From Desertimonas sp963786985 (GTDB taxonomy: Bacteria; Actinomycetota; Acidimicrobiia; Acidimicrobiales; Ilumatobacteraceae): a stretch of DNA of 64,000 bases. The position numbers were made by a program, and so were the translations under genes. Numbering within the stretch: the stretch's first letter is position 1; every line of letters begins with the position of its first letter. The DNA lies in assembly GCA_963786985.1 (NCBI GenBank), contig CAWBBL010000021.1:1-64000 (forward strand), in the 5' to 3' direction. The notes under the pieces are model-generated. The model had not been told where the DNA came from. It ran no database searches and saw only the letters and a program-made list of their open reading frames with translations. Of this stretch, positions 8,663-17,139 are shown in pieces.

Positions 8663-11500
8663 TCATGCGAGCCATCGACCGGCCCGGGCGGGCTCAGGAA
8701 CGCATAGGAACGGGACCGGCGCGTGCGCCCAACCGAGGCCAACTCCTTGATAGACACGCATGCGACGATCGTCGGCGCGCGGTTGAACGGTGTGAAGGTT
8801 GGGGATTACCGCCCGGAGATTGCGGCCAAAGCGTTGTGCTGTGCCCGGCTGTGGCCGTTCGCTTCGGCCCTTAAAGTGTCCACGCTTCGTACAACGCTCG
8901 GCGCTGCAACCTCCTCGCCTAGCCCGCGGACGCAGCACTCGCGGACGAACGCCGCAACCGGCGAAGCGAGGTCGCTGAGCTCGATGACTGCCGCCGCGGT
9001 CGATCGCTGGCTGGGTGAAGCGACCTTGCTCTCGAAGCCGATCGAGACCGGCGAGTGCCCAGGAGAGGATCTCTGTGAGCTCGGCACGCAGTGCAGTCTC
9101 AAGTGCGGGATCCTACCGCGCCATGAGCGGGTGAGCACCAGCACAACGAAGCGACCGACGATCGCCTCAGCGGCGTCACCGAATTGCGGCAGCTCGTTGG
9201 AGATGATCAGGAAGCGGCAGGGCAGCTTGCCGTTCCATTGCGGTGCGGTGCTTTATGTTGACGGTGATCGTGTCCTCGCCCGAGATCGCCAGCAGCCGTT
9301 CGAGGAGGTGGGACGTGCGTGTCCATTGAGGCGCGGTCGGAGATGATTGCGAGCGGTTTGCCGATTAGTGGTTGCGAGCCGAAATCGTTGCCGAGGCTCG
9401 ACACTGGTCGGTCCCTGCGACGTTGCCGTGTCCGACCAGGGCGCCCGAGGATGCGGGCGATGACGCCCTTGCCGCCGCGGGTCGGGCCCACCATCAACAT
9501 GATCTTGTGTAGGTCCAGGCGCCCGGAGATGACGTAGCCAAAGAATTCCTGCAGCGCGGGATCGACTCGGCGTCGTCGGGCCATAGTTCGCCGAGGAATC
9601 GCGTCCAGAGCCTCGGCTCGACCGCCTCGGGTTCGTAGGTGAAGGGCACGGCGGTCGAGGTTGAAGAATCCCGGGTCGTGCGGTAGCAGGGTGCGGCTGT
9701 CGACGTGCAGCAGTCCGTTGGCGCAGGCGACAATCACACCGGCGGGGGCGTCGGGGCGATCAATCCAGGTTGGTTGTTGGACGGTCTCGGGCTGGAAGCA
9801 AACCGCCGCCAGTGCCTTGAGAAGATCGGCGATCTTGCTCCGGTTGGGGTTCCACGGGCGCCGTTTGCTCTTCGCCGTTCTCGCCTTGAGTGACGAACAT
9901 CGCGTGCTCGGTGAAGAGATAGGCCCGGCTTTCGATCGCGTCACGCTCGACCTCGATCCAGTGACTCAATTGCCACTGCCACCATCCGCCGCGCCAGTAG
10001 CGAAGCGTCAAGGTGCGGTCGTCCACCCAGGTGTGGCACTCAGCGACAAGATGGCGGGCGACCTCCATCGGGCTTCGAAGGCGGCGGCAGTATCCGAACA
10101 TTGCGGGTGTCGATGAGGTGCCCGGGCGGTCGTCGCTGTTCGCCTCCAGGCGATGCCAACTGCCGGTGCGTGCTAGTGACTCGCGCGGCGGCGTCGATCA
10201 TCTCGTCGAGGCTGGCTCATCGCTGCACCCACCTGGCTGCTTCGGTCGTGGTCGCGGCCGGCGAGTCTGCAGGCGAAACCCCAGAGGTCAAGCCCCTTGC
10301 CGGGCTCGATCCCGAGCTCGGCGGCGACGGTCGCCGACCAGACGATGACACACCGCTCGTGCGCTGCTTGATCGAGTAGTCGCAGCTCGGAGCCCGTCGG
10401 CGCCACGCCGGCATGCCGCCCTGATCGTCGACCCGGCTCCCACTGATGCGCGGGTCGGCGGCGAGGACGTCGTCGATCGTGTAGCTGCGGGCGAAAACGT
10501 CCCACGGAGTGCCGTCGACCGGTCGTGTTCGACGGCGACGTGGCTTGCGTGGCGGTGGCGGCGGCAGCTCGGGCAAGCGGCCGCTCGAGGTCGTCGAGGC
10601 TGGTAGTCGCCGGCGCCGGCGAGGTGGGCTCGCGCCGGACGGTGACGGGGCGGACGTCGCGGCCGGGCTTGTGGTTGTTGACGCCGGGCGGGCGGATCAC
10701 CCGAGCGAGGTCGAGCACCGTCGCGTCGACAAACCAGCCGTGCCCGTTCAGCGCGGCGTCGAGGCGGCGGCCGAGCTGTCGGACCCGGTACCGGTCGGCG
10801 TCGCTGTGGACCTCGAACGGTTCGGCGAGCCGCCAGACGGATACAGGCCGCCGCCCGAGGAGATGATCGCCGACGGTGGCAACGTGGCGTCGACCAGCTC
10901 GACGGCGGAGTCAAACGTGGGTGGTCGGGGGCGGCCGTCGATCTCGGCGTGGCCCGGGCCGGCAACATCGACATCGGCCGCGAAGTGCGTGATCCAGCGG
11001 GTGTCGTCGCGGGTGCCGCGTCGTAGCGGGCGATCTCACGACTGACCAAGTGCACCCGGATGTACACGTTCAAGCCGCCGGTTGGACTACTCATCGTGTA
11101 GTCGCCGGCCTGGTCGAGCTCGTCTACGAGGCGATACGACACGTAGGATCTTCGGGGTGACCCCGGCGGCTGCTTGACCGAGACGACGACACGGGCTCCC
11201 CGCCTCCGGCACCTGATGGCCCGACCGTGCACCCAGCCAAGGAACGATGCGACTCCGCCTCCGACGGCACGGCCGCCTCGGTGGTCACCGCATTGTCGGC
11301 TGGCTCTGGAACGTCGACGAAGACGTGGGGCCGTCCGGAGACCACGACGTGGCTGGCGTCATCGGCGTTGACGAGGGCGGAGCCCGTGGCAAGACTCTCT
11401 TCGGCGCACCGTCCGCTCGGCGTTCCGACCGAGCGGCATCCTCGGCCTCGTCAGCGCCTTCGCGGAACTGCGGTCGCAGGGGCTCGATAGCTAGGCTCAT
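8663..11500 (-). pseudogene. Prim-pol plus P4-type primase-helicase replication protein, multiply frameshifted
   Basis: Pieces in all three minus frames assemble into one protein of about 940 residues, starting near ATG 11500. The N-terminal half is a bifunctional primase/polymerase domain: an acidic segment GHAEIDGRPRPPTFDSA, then IISSGGGLYPVWRLAEPF, then the hallmark DLARVIRPPGVNNHKPGRDV. The second half is a P4-type superfamily III helicase: IVACANGLLHVDSRTLLPHD, Walker A MLMVGPTRGGKGVIARILG, GNDFGSQPLIGKPLAIISDA, and SNELPQFGDAAEAIVGRFVV. A winged-helix C-terminus contains FGRNLRAVIPNLHTVQPRAD and YQGVGL, with the stop at 8663. At least eight frame changes occur over 2.8 kb, so it cannot be translated as it stands. 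Such proteins replicate actinobacterial integrative elements and phage satellites after excision. Confidence 0.7.
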
Positions 11501-11822
11501 ATCGGCACAACCTCCCTTGTGTCGCCCATGCCGGGGGCTGCGCTACCAGCGCCCCGGCGATGGCTTGTTGAGCGCTCGTCCGGTCACGTAGACCGTCGAG
11601 ATGTGAAAATGTCTGTGGTCCGCTCGGAAGCGGGCCTTCGGACGAACCGGCGACCCGGCGCCGTCCAGCCCTTAGGTGTCCTCGGGCTGCGGACGACAGG
11701 GACCTCAACCGACTTTGAGAGCCCGCCGCTGCCGACTGACGGGAGGAACATGGGCCGAGCGGTGGGCGCCTGCACCGATCCGCATGGTCCCGATTCGGCG
11801 ACCGCCACGACGCAAAGCTGAT
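11501..11822. other. Spacer, nothing recognised
   Basis: No coherent frame, repeat or RNA was found on either strand. It lies between the start of the replication gene and a possible NYN-domain remnant. Confidence 0.35.
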
Positions 11823-11826
11823 ATCG

Positions 11827-12140
11827 GTGATCGATGCCGCAACCGCGATGGGTCTCGGCCGAGCGGCTGGTGTGCGACGGGTGAGACGCGAACATGCCGC
11901 TTCACGGGAAGGAGTGCGGGCGACGGGTGTTCCCCTTGTGATGGCTGGAGACCGCCTGCGACCCCGCGTCGAGGTAGATCCCGGGCGAGATCGACGAGGC
12001 TGTTGTGGGCGGCGTCGAGGTTGTCTATGCGCCCGCGGGAACGACGCGATCCGCGCCGCCGCCGCGGCCCGCCGTGAGGTGATCACGGTCACCACGGACC
12101 GCGAACTGGCGGCGCACGCCGGTGACGTGGACAAGCACGA
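11827..12140 (+). pseudogene. Possible remnant of a YacP-like NYN ribonuclease domain
   Basis: Read across three plus-strand frames, this segment gives a coherent pattern. It starts VIDAATAMG then SRPSGW (the acidic entry and glycine turn of NYN domains). A different frame gives EIDEAVVGGVEVVYAPAG, and a third gives NDAIRAAAAARREVITVTTD and RELAAHAGDV. YacP-like NYN proteins have this order: VxDAxNVxGSRPDGW, VEVVxAxG, DD-I, and VVTADRxL. If correct, at least two indels are needed and the central part is unrecognisable. This is the only plus-strand coding signal in the element, so it may be older host DNA or cargo. Confidence 0.35.
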
Positions 12141-12345
12141 AGGCGATGTTGATGTAGTCGACGGCTGGGCGGTCGGGTCGGTGTGCGGGACCGTGCCGTC
12201 GTTGTACGGGGTCGACCGCTGCGGCGGCTGCGGGGAGGGGAACACCTCGGCGCGCATGGCGTCGCCGTAGCGGCGGGCCATGTCGCTCCCATTCACCTCG
12301 TCGGCGTAGCGGCCCGACCGTTCGACTCGCAGACGGACATTCGGG

Positions 12346-13425
12346 TCACCCCGACCAGGGCGCCGGACGAGGTCCAGTCTTCACGCGGCTTACGTCCTGC
12401 GTTCGTGCTCGAATGACGACGACGACGTCAAGAACTCCGACGGTCATGCAGGCCCCCTCGGAGCCTCGCGGGCGGACGACGAGCCCCAGAACGCCGCTGC
12501 AGCCTCGCGGGGTCATCATCTGCGAGGCGTTGAAAGCACGTTGCGCTGCGAGGGCCTCGGTCTCAGCCTTGGCTGCTGTGTAGCGCTTGATCATCTCGTT
12601 CGTGTTCCATCCGGCGGTCTTGTTCAGGTAGGTCTCGCTGCCGCCGTTTCGCAGGTACCGGATCGCGTAGCCGTGCCGGTAACTGTGGGCTGGCGCGTCG
12701 ACGCCTGCGGCCTTCGAGCGACGCTCGAACATCTGACCGATGCCGTTCGAGGTCATCTCGCCGAGCCGACCGATCCAGACACGATCGCTGGGATAGCGCT
12801 TGTTGGTCAGTTCCCACTCGAAGAGGCGTCGCCGGTACTTGTGGATTGCGCGGACGGTGTCCGGCTCGATGCCGACCGTCCTTCCCCTGGCATTCTTCAC
12901 CGAGTCGTTCGGCAGGAAGATTGTCGCCTCCTTGAAGTCGACGCGGTCCCACGTCATCAGCGACAACTCACCCCGGCGCATTCCCGTGTCCCGCAAGACG
13001 AGGATCATCGCCCGGTCGCGCACGTCCTCGAGTGAGTCACCCGAGCAGGTCGCGAGCTGAGCCTCGATGTCCTCGAGCTCGGCCACCGGCGTGCGCTGAG
13101 GCGTGGGCGACTTGACGAACTTCAACGTGGCCAAGGGATCCTCCGTGACCGAGCCATCCTCGACCAGCCACTTGCTCCAACTCTTGATCGCCCGGACGAA
13201 TCCGACCACGGCGTGTTCGTTGCGCTGGCGCAGCACACGGATGTAGTGGTTGACACCTCGAAGTGTGGGGGTCGTCGGCTGGGCCGGCAGGTTGTTCGTC
13301 GTCCACTCCCACCAGTGGCGGATGTGACGGATGTACTCATCGCACGTGCTCTGACGACGTGGTTTGTCGCCTCCGAACAGCCACCATTCGCGGTAGGCCG
13401 CGAGATCCGCCTCGAATACGTCCAC
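12346..13425 (-). CDS. Tyrosine site-specific recombinase (integrase)
   Basis: An intact 359-residue phage-type integrase. The SAM-like N-terminal DNA-binding domain spans about residues 5-95. The catalytic domain carries the full set of residues: Arg150 in DTGMRRGELSLMTW, Lys177 in SVKNARG, His247-x2-Arg250 in HSYRHGYA, Trp273 in AGWNTNE, and the nucleophile Tyr282 in IKRYTAA. About 60 residues follow the normal end of the family, so the natural stop may have been lost. It starts about 100 bases from the 3' end of a tRNA-Val gene and reads in the same direction, the usual position for an element that integrates into that tRNA. It is the only undamaged gene of the element. Confidence 0.88.
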   Translation of the reverse strand: MDVFEADLAAYREWWLFGGDKPRRQSTCDEYIRHIRHWWEWTTNNLPAQPTTPTLRGVNHYIRVLRQRNEHAVVGFVRAIKSWSKWLVEDGSVTEDPLATLKFVKSPTPQRTPVAELEDIEAQLATCSGDSLEDVRDRAMILVLRDTGMRRGELSLMTWDRVDFKEATIFLPNDSVKNARGRTVGIEPDTVRAIHKYRRRLFEWELTNKRYPSDRVWIGRLGEMTSNGIGQMFERRSKAAGVDAPAHSYRHGYAIRYLRNGGSETYLNKTAGWNTNEMIKRYTAAKAETEALAAQRAFNASQMMTPRGCSGVLGLVVRPRGSEGACMTVGVLDVVVVIRARTQDVSRVKTGPRPAPWSG

Positions 13426-13527
13426 TACACGCTCCTTGACTGTGAAGGTCGTCGGAATCCGATGACCCTCGGCCTGCTATGTAATGGAGCTGTCCGAGAT
13501 CAATCTACCTGGGTAGATGCCTCGCGA

Positions 13528-13560
13528 TGGTGGGCACGACGGGACTCGAACCCATGACCT
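13528..13560. other. Putative attachment-site core (3' part of tRNA-Val)
   Basis: Tyrosine integrases of this kind use the T-arm and 3' end of a tRNA as attB, and integration keeps the tRNA whole by supplying the missing half. The intact tRNA next to the integrase fits this. I could not find a second copy of this segment within 1-13.4 kb, so the other junction either lies beyond the left edge or has decayed. Confidence 0.35.
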
Positions 13561-13604
13561 CCACGGTGTGAACGTGGCGCTCTAACCAACTGAGCTACGC
13601 GCCC
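13528..13604 (-). tRNA. tRNA-Val, anticodon CAC, with encoded CCA
   Basis: On the minus strand the gene begins GGGCGCGTAGCTCAGTTGG and ends with a GTTCGAGTCCC T-arm, an acceptor CGTGCCC, discriminator A and encoded CCA. The anticodon stem CCACG/CGTGG encloses the loop TTCACAC, giving anticodon CAC for valine GUG codons. All four arms pair. The integrase lies just beyond its 3' end. Confidence 0.95.
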
Positions 13605-13637
13605 CAGAGGGGACTCCGCACGTTATCAGCGCGCCGT

Positions 13638-14234
13638 TCACGTTGTCACCGCCCCGCGGCGCTGGACGCATGCGTAGCCCATGCCTTGGCGGTCGCGGTA
13701 GGCCGACAGCCCGACCGGGCACACTCCCCCGTCGAGTGGCACGACCTCGCTGACGACGAGGTCGTCGGAGGTGTCCGCGCAGATGACCTCGCGGGCATCG
13801 TCGTTCGCTTCGATCGCCACGCACGAGCCCGGCTCGAGCACGTTGTCCGGTGGTGCCGGTTCGCTCGGTTTGGTCAGGGCAGTCGCGGCGAGGACCAGTG
13901 CGCCGCCGACGGCGGCGCCGCCGACGACGAATCGCCATGGATAGCGGGCCGGTCCGCGCTCGTCGACGCGCACGAGCGGTGCCTTGGCTGGCGGATACGC
14001 GGTGCGGCGGGAGGGGGCGCGACGCTCGGCGTGCGCCGCCAGCTCGGCGTCGTAGGCGGCGCGGCGCCCGGGGTGGCGGAGCACTCGATATGCCTCGTTG
14101 AGCGCGGCCATCGTGGCGCTACCCGCCGAGTCGCGGTCGGGGTGGTGGACGCGGGCGAGTTGCCGATAGGCGCTGCGGATCTCCTCGGTCGATGCCGTCG
14201 TGGCGACCCCGAGGACCTCGTAGTGGGTGATGAT
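13638..14234 (-). CDS. Membrane-anchored J-domain (DnaJ-like) protein
   Basis: The frame encodes an N-terminal J domain: HYEVLGVATTASTEEIRSAY, then the HPD motif in RVHHPDRD, then LNEAYRVLRHPGRRAAYDAE. After it come a basic/Pro linker, one transmembrane helix (FVVGGAAVGGALVLAATALT) and an exported tail with paired cysteines (about 85 residues, ending YACVQRRG). The J domain implies stimulation of a DnaK-type chaperone at the membrane. The tail resembles small extracytoplasmic actinobacterial domains of unknown role. No ATG, GTG or TTG precedes the J domain: the frame closes at a TAG 2 codons before ATC-ATC (14229-14234). Either a rare ATC start is used, or a base is wrong, or translation starts inside at ATG 14111 and loses most of the domain. 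Confidence 0.7.
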   Translation of the reverse strand: MITHYEVLGVATTASTEEIRSAYRQLARVHHPDRDSAGSATMAALNEAYRVLRHPGRRAAYDAELAAHAERRAPSRRTAYPPAKAPLVRVDERGPARYPWRFVVGGAAVGGALVLAATALTKPSEPAPPDNVLEPGSCVAIEANDDAREVICADTSDDLVVSEVVPLDGGVCPVGLSAYRDRQGMGYACVQRRGAVTT

Positions 14235-14248
14235 CCGACGCTACGTGG

Positions 14249-15172
14249 CTAGTAGCCGGCTTCGATGTCGACGAGGCCGATGAGCTCTTCGTCGTCGGCA
14301 TACCGACGAACGTTGGTGGTGATCCGCTCCGACAGCAGCGGGATCGCCATGTCCGGGGTGTTGCCGACGTGCGGGGTGATGATGCAGTTGGGCATCGTCC
14401 ACAGCGGATGGCCCGGTGGCAGCGGTTCGGGATGGGTGACGTCGAGTCCGGCGCCACCGATGACACCTTCACCGAGGGCGGCGACGAGGTCGTCAGTGAC
14501 GACGTGTCTGCCGCGGGCGACGTTGACCAGCCAGGCGTGGTCCTCCATCAGGGCCAGCTCGTCGGCGGCGATCAGACCTTCCGTGTCTGGCGTGAGCGCG
14601 AGGGCGACGACGACGAGGTCGGCTCCCGGCAGGGCGTCGGCATAGCGGTCGGCGTCGAGCACGTCGTCGACGCCCGGCAGATCCTCGGCGCGCCGACGAA
14701 CCACCGTGATGTGACAGTTGAACGGCTGCAGCAGGCGGACCAGCGACGTGGTGATCCCACCTCCGCCGAGGATCGTGACCCGACCACCGAGCAGGTTGCG
14801 GCCTTGCGGAGGCTCCCATGACTGGGCCCGGCTGTACGTCGCCAGCCCACGGAGTCCGGCGAGGCCGAGAGTCAGCGCCAACTCGGCGACCGGCTCGGCG
14901 TACACGCCCTTGCCGCACGCCCAGATCCGTTCATCGTCGACGAGATGGACGAAGTTCTCGATGCCGGCGAACGGCAACTGCACCCAACGGGCCCGCGCCG
15001 CCTGACCGAGCGCCGACTCCAGGCCGGCGGCGTCCCGCGGATCGCTCCAGATGACGCCCTCCGCCTCAGCGAGCGATACGACGTACCCGCCGCCCTCGTG
15101 GACTGCTTCGGAAACCCAACTCGGGGCGCTCTCGGGAGCGACTGCTATTCGGGGTGCATCAGGCGGTGACAT
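14249..15172 (-). CDS. D-isomer-specific 2-hydroxyacid dehydrogenase family protein
   Basis: A 307-residue NAD(P)-dependent dehydrogenase with a Rossmann motif in VTILGGGGITTSLVRLLQ. The catalytic triad is visible as Arg in VNVARGRHVVTDD, Glu in LDVTHPEPLPPGHP and His in IITPHVGNTPD. These enzymes reduce 2-oxoacids to D-2-hydroxyacids or the reverse. The substrate cannot be told from sequence. The ATG at 15172 is preferred because AGAGGT lies just upstream; an ATG at 15196 would add eight residues without a better site. Its end lies 15 bases from the J-domain frame, and it shares direction with the pot operon upstream. Confidence 0.85.
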   Translation of the reverse strand: MSPPDAPRIAVAPESAPSWVSEAVHEGGGYVVSLAEAEGVIWSDPRDAAGLESALGQAARARWVQLPFAGIENFVHLVDDERIWACGKGVYAEPVAELALTLGLAGLRGLATYSRAQSWEPPQGRNLLGGRVTILGGGGITTSLVRLLQPFNCHITVVRRRAEDLPGVDDVLDADRYADALPGADLVVVALALTPDTEGLIAADELALMEDHAWLVNVARGRHVVTDDLVAALGEGVIGGAGLDVTHPEPLPPGHPLWTMPNCIITPHVGNTPDMAIPLLSERITTNVRRYADDEELIGLVDIEAGY

Positions 15173-15223
15173 GAGACCTCTGAGAGTAATGGCCAACAGC
15201 GACCGCCGGCCTCGGTAGACGCA

Positions 15224-16021
15224 TCAGCGGAGCGCTTCGCGGCGCGCCGATCGCAGCACGCCGACCATCATCAGCACGACGCTGACGATGAGGATGACGG
15301 TAGCCAGGACGTTGGCCTGCGGCGGGAACTGCACGCGGAAACTGCCGTAGATGTACAGCGGGAACGTGCTCAGTGCGCCGGCGTTGAAGAGCGTGATGAT
15401 GAAGTCGTCGATCGACAAGGCGAACGACAGCAACGCTGCGGCGAGGATGCCGGGAAGGATCAGTGGGAAGGTGACCTTCCAGAACGTCCGCATGGGCGAC
15501 GCGCCGAGGTCCTGGGCGGCCTGCTCCAACGTCCAGTCGAAACCGCGCACCCGGGCCCGCACGGTCAGGGCGACGAAGCTGACCTGGAACATCACGTGAG
15601 CGATGATCACCGTGGTGAAACCGCGCGTGATGTCGGCGTCGAGGAACAACGTCGCCAGCGACGAGCCGAGCACGATCTCGGGTGTGGTGAGCGGCAGGAC
15701 GAGGAAGACGTTGAGTCCCTCGGAGCCGCGGAACCGGTAGCGGGCGAGGGCGATGGCGATCATCGAGCCGATGACGGTGGCGATCGCCGTCGAGATGGCG
15801 GCGATCTTGAGGCTTTCGACAAAGGCGTCAGTGAGCCCCTGTTCGCTGAACGGGTCGCGCCAGTTGTCGAGGGTGAATCCCTGCCACACGAGGTTGAAGC
15901 GACCCGCCGGCTCGTTGAACGAGAACAACACGATCCATGCCATGGGCAGGAACAGATAGATCACCCCGAGAGCGGCGTAGAAGTTGAGTCCCCAGCGGGC
16001 GACCTTGGCGGGGCCGCTCAT
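15224..16021 (-). CDS. potC: Polyamine ABC transporter permease PotC
   Basis: A 265-residue inner-membrane permease with six predicted transmembrane helices. The EAA-type loop is LEQAAQDLGASPMRTFWKVT, which contacts the ATPase. The sequence IDDFIITLFNAGALSTFPLY is typical of PotC of the spermidine/putrescine system. It overlaps potB by four bases (ATGA), showing translational coupling. With PotA, PotB and PotD it would form an importer for putrescine or spermidine; the exact polyamine is inferred. Confidence 0.9.
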   Translation of the reverse strand: MSGPAKVARWGLNFYAALGVIYLFLPMAWIVLFSFNEPAGRFNLVWQGFTLDNWRDPFSEQGLTDAFVESLKIAAISTAIATVIGSMIAIALARYRFRGSEGLNVFLVLPLTTPEIVLGSSLATLFLDADITRGFTTVIIAHVMFQVSFVALTVRARVRGFDWTLEQAAQDLGASPMRTFWKVTFPLILPGILAAALLSFALSIDDFIITLFNAGALSTFPLYIYGSFRVQFPPQANVLATVILIVSVVLMMVGVLRSARREALR

Positions 16022-17106
16022 GCGATCTCCTCCGTCCCCAGGAACTTGCTGTAGATCAGCGTGGCGATGGTGATCACCGCCATCAAGACGAACGACATCG
16101 CCGCGGCCAACGGATAGTTGTTCTGGACGAGGAACTGGTTCTGGATCGAGTTGCCGATCATCGTCGTGTTCGGGTTGCCGAGGTACTCGGCGTTGATGAA
16201 GTCGCCCGCCGCCGGGATGTACGTGAGCAGCGTCCCGGCGAACACGCCGGGCAGCGACAGCGGCAGGACGACCTTGCGGAACGCCCGCGTCGACGACGAG
16301 TAGAGGTCTTTGGCGGCGTCCACGAGACCGACGTCAATCTTCTCCAAGCTGACGTAGATCGGCAACACCATGAACGGGAGGAAGTTGTAGGTCAGTCCAC
16401 CGATGACTGCCGCTCTGGTGTCGAGCAGCCGCCCGTCCTCCATGACGCCGAGCGTCTCCAACACGCCCGTCAGGTGCAGCCATTGGAGCACGTCGATGAT
16501 CGGCCCGCTGTCGGCGAGCAGCGACTGCCACGCGATGGTGCGGATCAGGTACGACGTGAAGAACGGGACGACAACCAGACCGAGCAGCAGGTTCTTCCAC
16601 CGCCCGCCCCGGAAGGCAATGACGTACGCCAGCGGATAGCCGATGATGAGGCACAGCACGCTCGCCGCCGCGGCATAGAGGAAGCCACGCTGGAACTGCG
16701 CGCCGAAGTCGGTGAGAGCGTCGACGTAGTTCCCGAAGTTCCAGTCGAACTCGGCTTCGACGGCGAAGCGGCTCGGAAGTGTCGACAGCGACGTACGGAG
16801 GAGGGTGAACAGTGGCGCTAGGTAGAACAGCGCCAGCCAGAAGATCCCCGGCTGCATCAAGCCGTACGGCGCGAGTCGGCGGCGGGCCTCCGGACCGCCA
16901 GTGATGGCAACGACGACGAAGCCGGCAATGGTGACGAACAAGAGGGCGGCAGCGATCACCGCGAGTGGTCCGTGCACCAGTCGTGCCCCGAGGGCGACCA
17001 GAAGCGCGCCGGCCAGCACCAGCGCGCCCAGCCCGATCCGGTCGTAACGGCCCGAGCGCGGCCGGAGATGCTGCTCGGGATCGGCCGTGGTCGTGGTCGT
17101 GGTCAC
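16018..17106 (-). CDS. potB: Polyamine ABC transporter permease PotB
   Basis: A 362-residue permease. It has an N-terminal extension of two hydrophobic helices (about residues 28-75), then the conserved PotB core starting PGIFWLALFYLAPLFTLLRT. The ATPase-contact loop is GLVDAAKDLYSSSTRAFRKV. It is longer than the E. coli protein (about 275 residues) because of the N-terminal part. The gene lies 33 bases downstream of potD and overlaps potC. Frames on the opposite strand across this operon are long but lack any domain. Confidence 0.9.
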   Translation of the reverse strand: MTTTTTTADPEQHLRPRSGRYDRIGLGALVLAGALLVALGARLVHGPLAVIAAALLFVTIAGFVVVAITGGPEARRRLAPYGLMQPGIFWLALFYLAPLFTLLRTSLSTLPSRFAVEAEFDWNFGNYVDALTDFGAQFQRGFLYAAAASVLCLIIGYPLAYVIAFRGGRWKNLLLGLVVVPFFTSYLIRTIAWQSLLADSGPIIDVLQWLHLTGVLETLGVMEDGRLLDTRAAVIGGLTYNFLPFMVLPIYVSLEKIDVGLVDAAKDLYSSSTRAFRKVVLPLSLPGVFAGTLLTYIPAAGDFINAEYLGNPNTTMIGNSIQNQFLVQNNYPLAAAMSFVLMAVITIATLIYSKFLGTEEIA

Positions 17107-17139
17107 CGGCGCACCGCGGTCGTCGACGTGGCGGGGCTG

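Noticed and set aside
11451..12296. Minus-strand frame of about 281 residues between integrase and replication gene
   Set aside because: Ser/Arg/Pro-rich with no start context or motif; it looks like non-coding translation opposite the possible NYN remnant.
1..12345. Search for a second tRNA-Val 3' segment as left attachment site
   Set aside because: I found no convincing match to the tRNA T-arm and acceptor segment by eye in this interval, so no left boundary is called.
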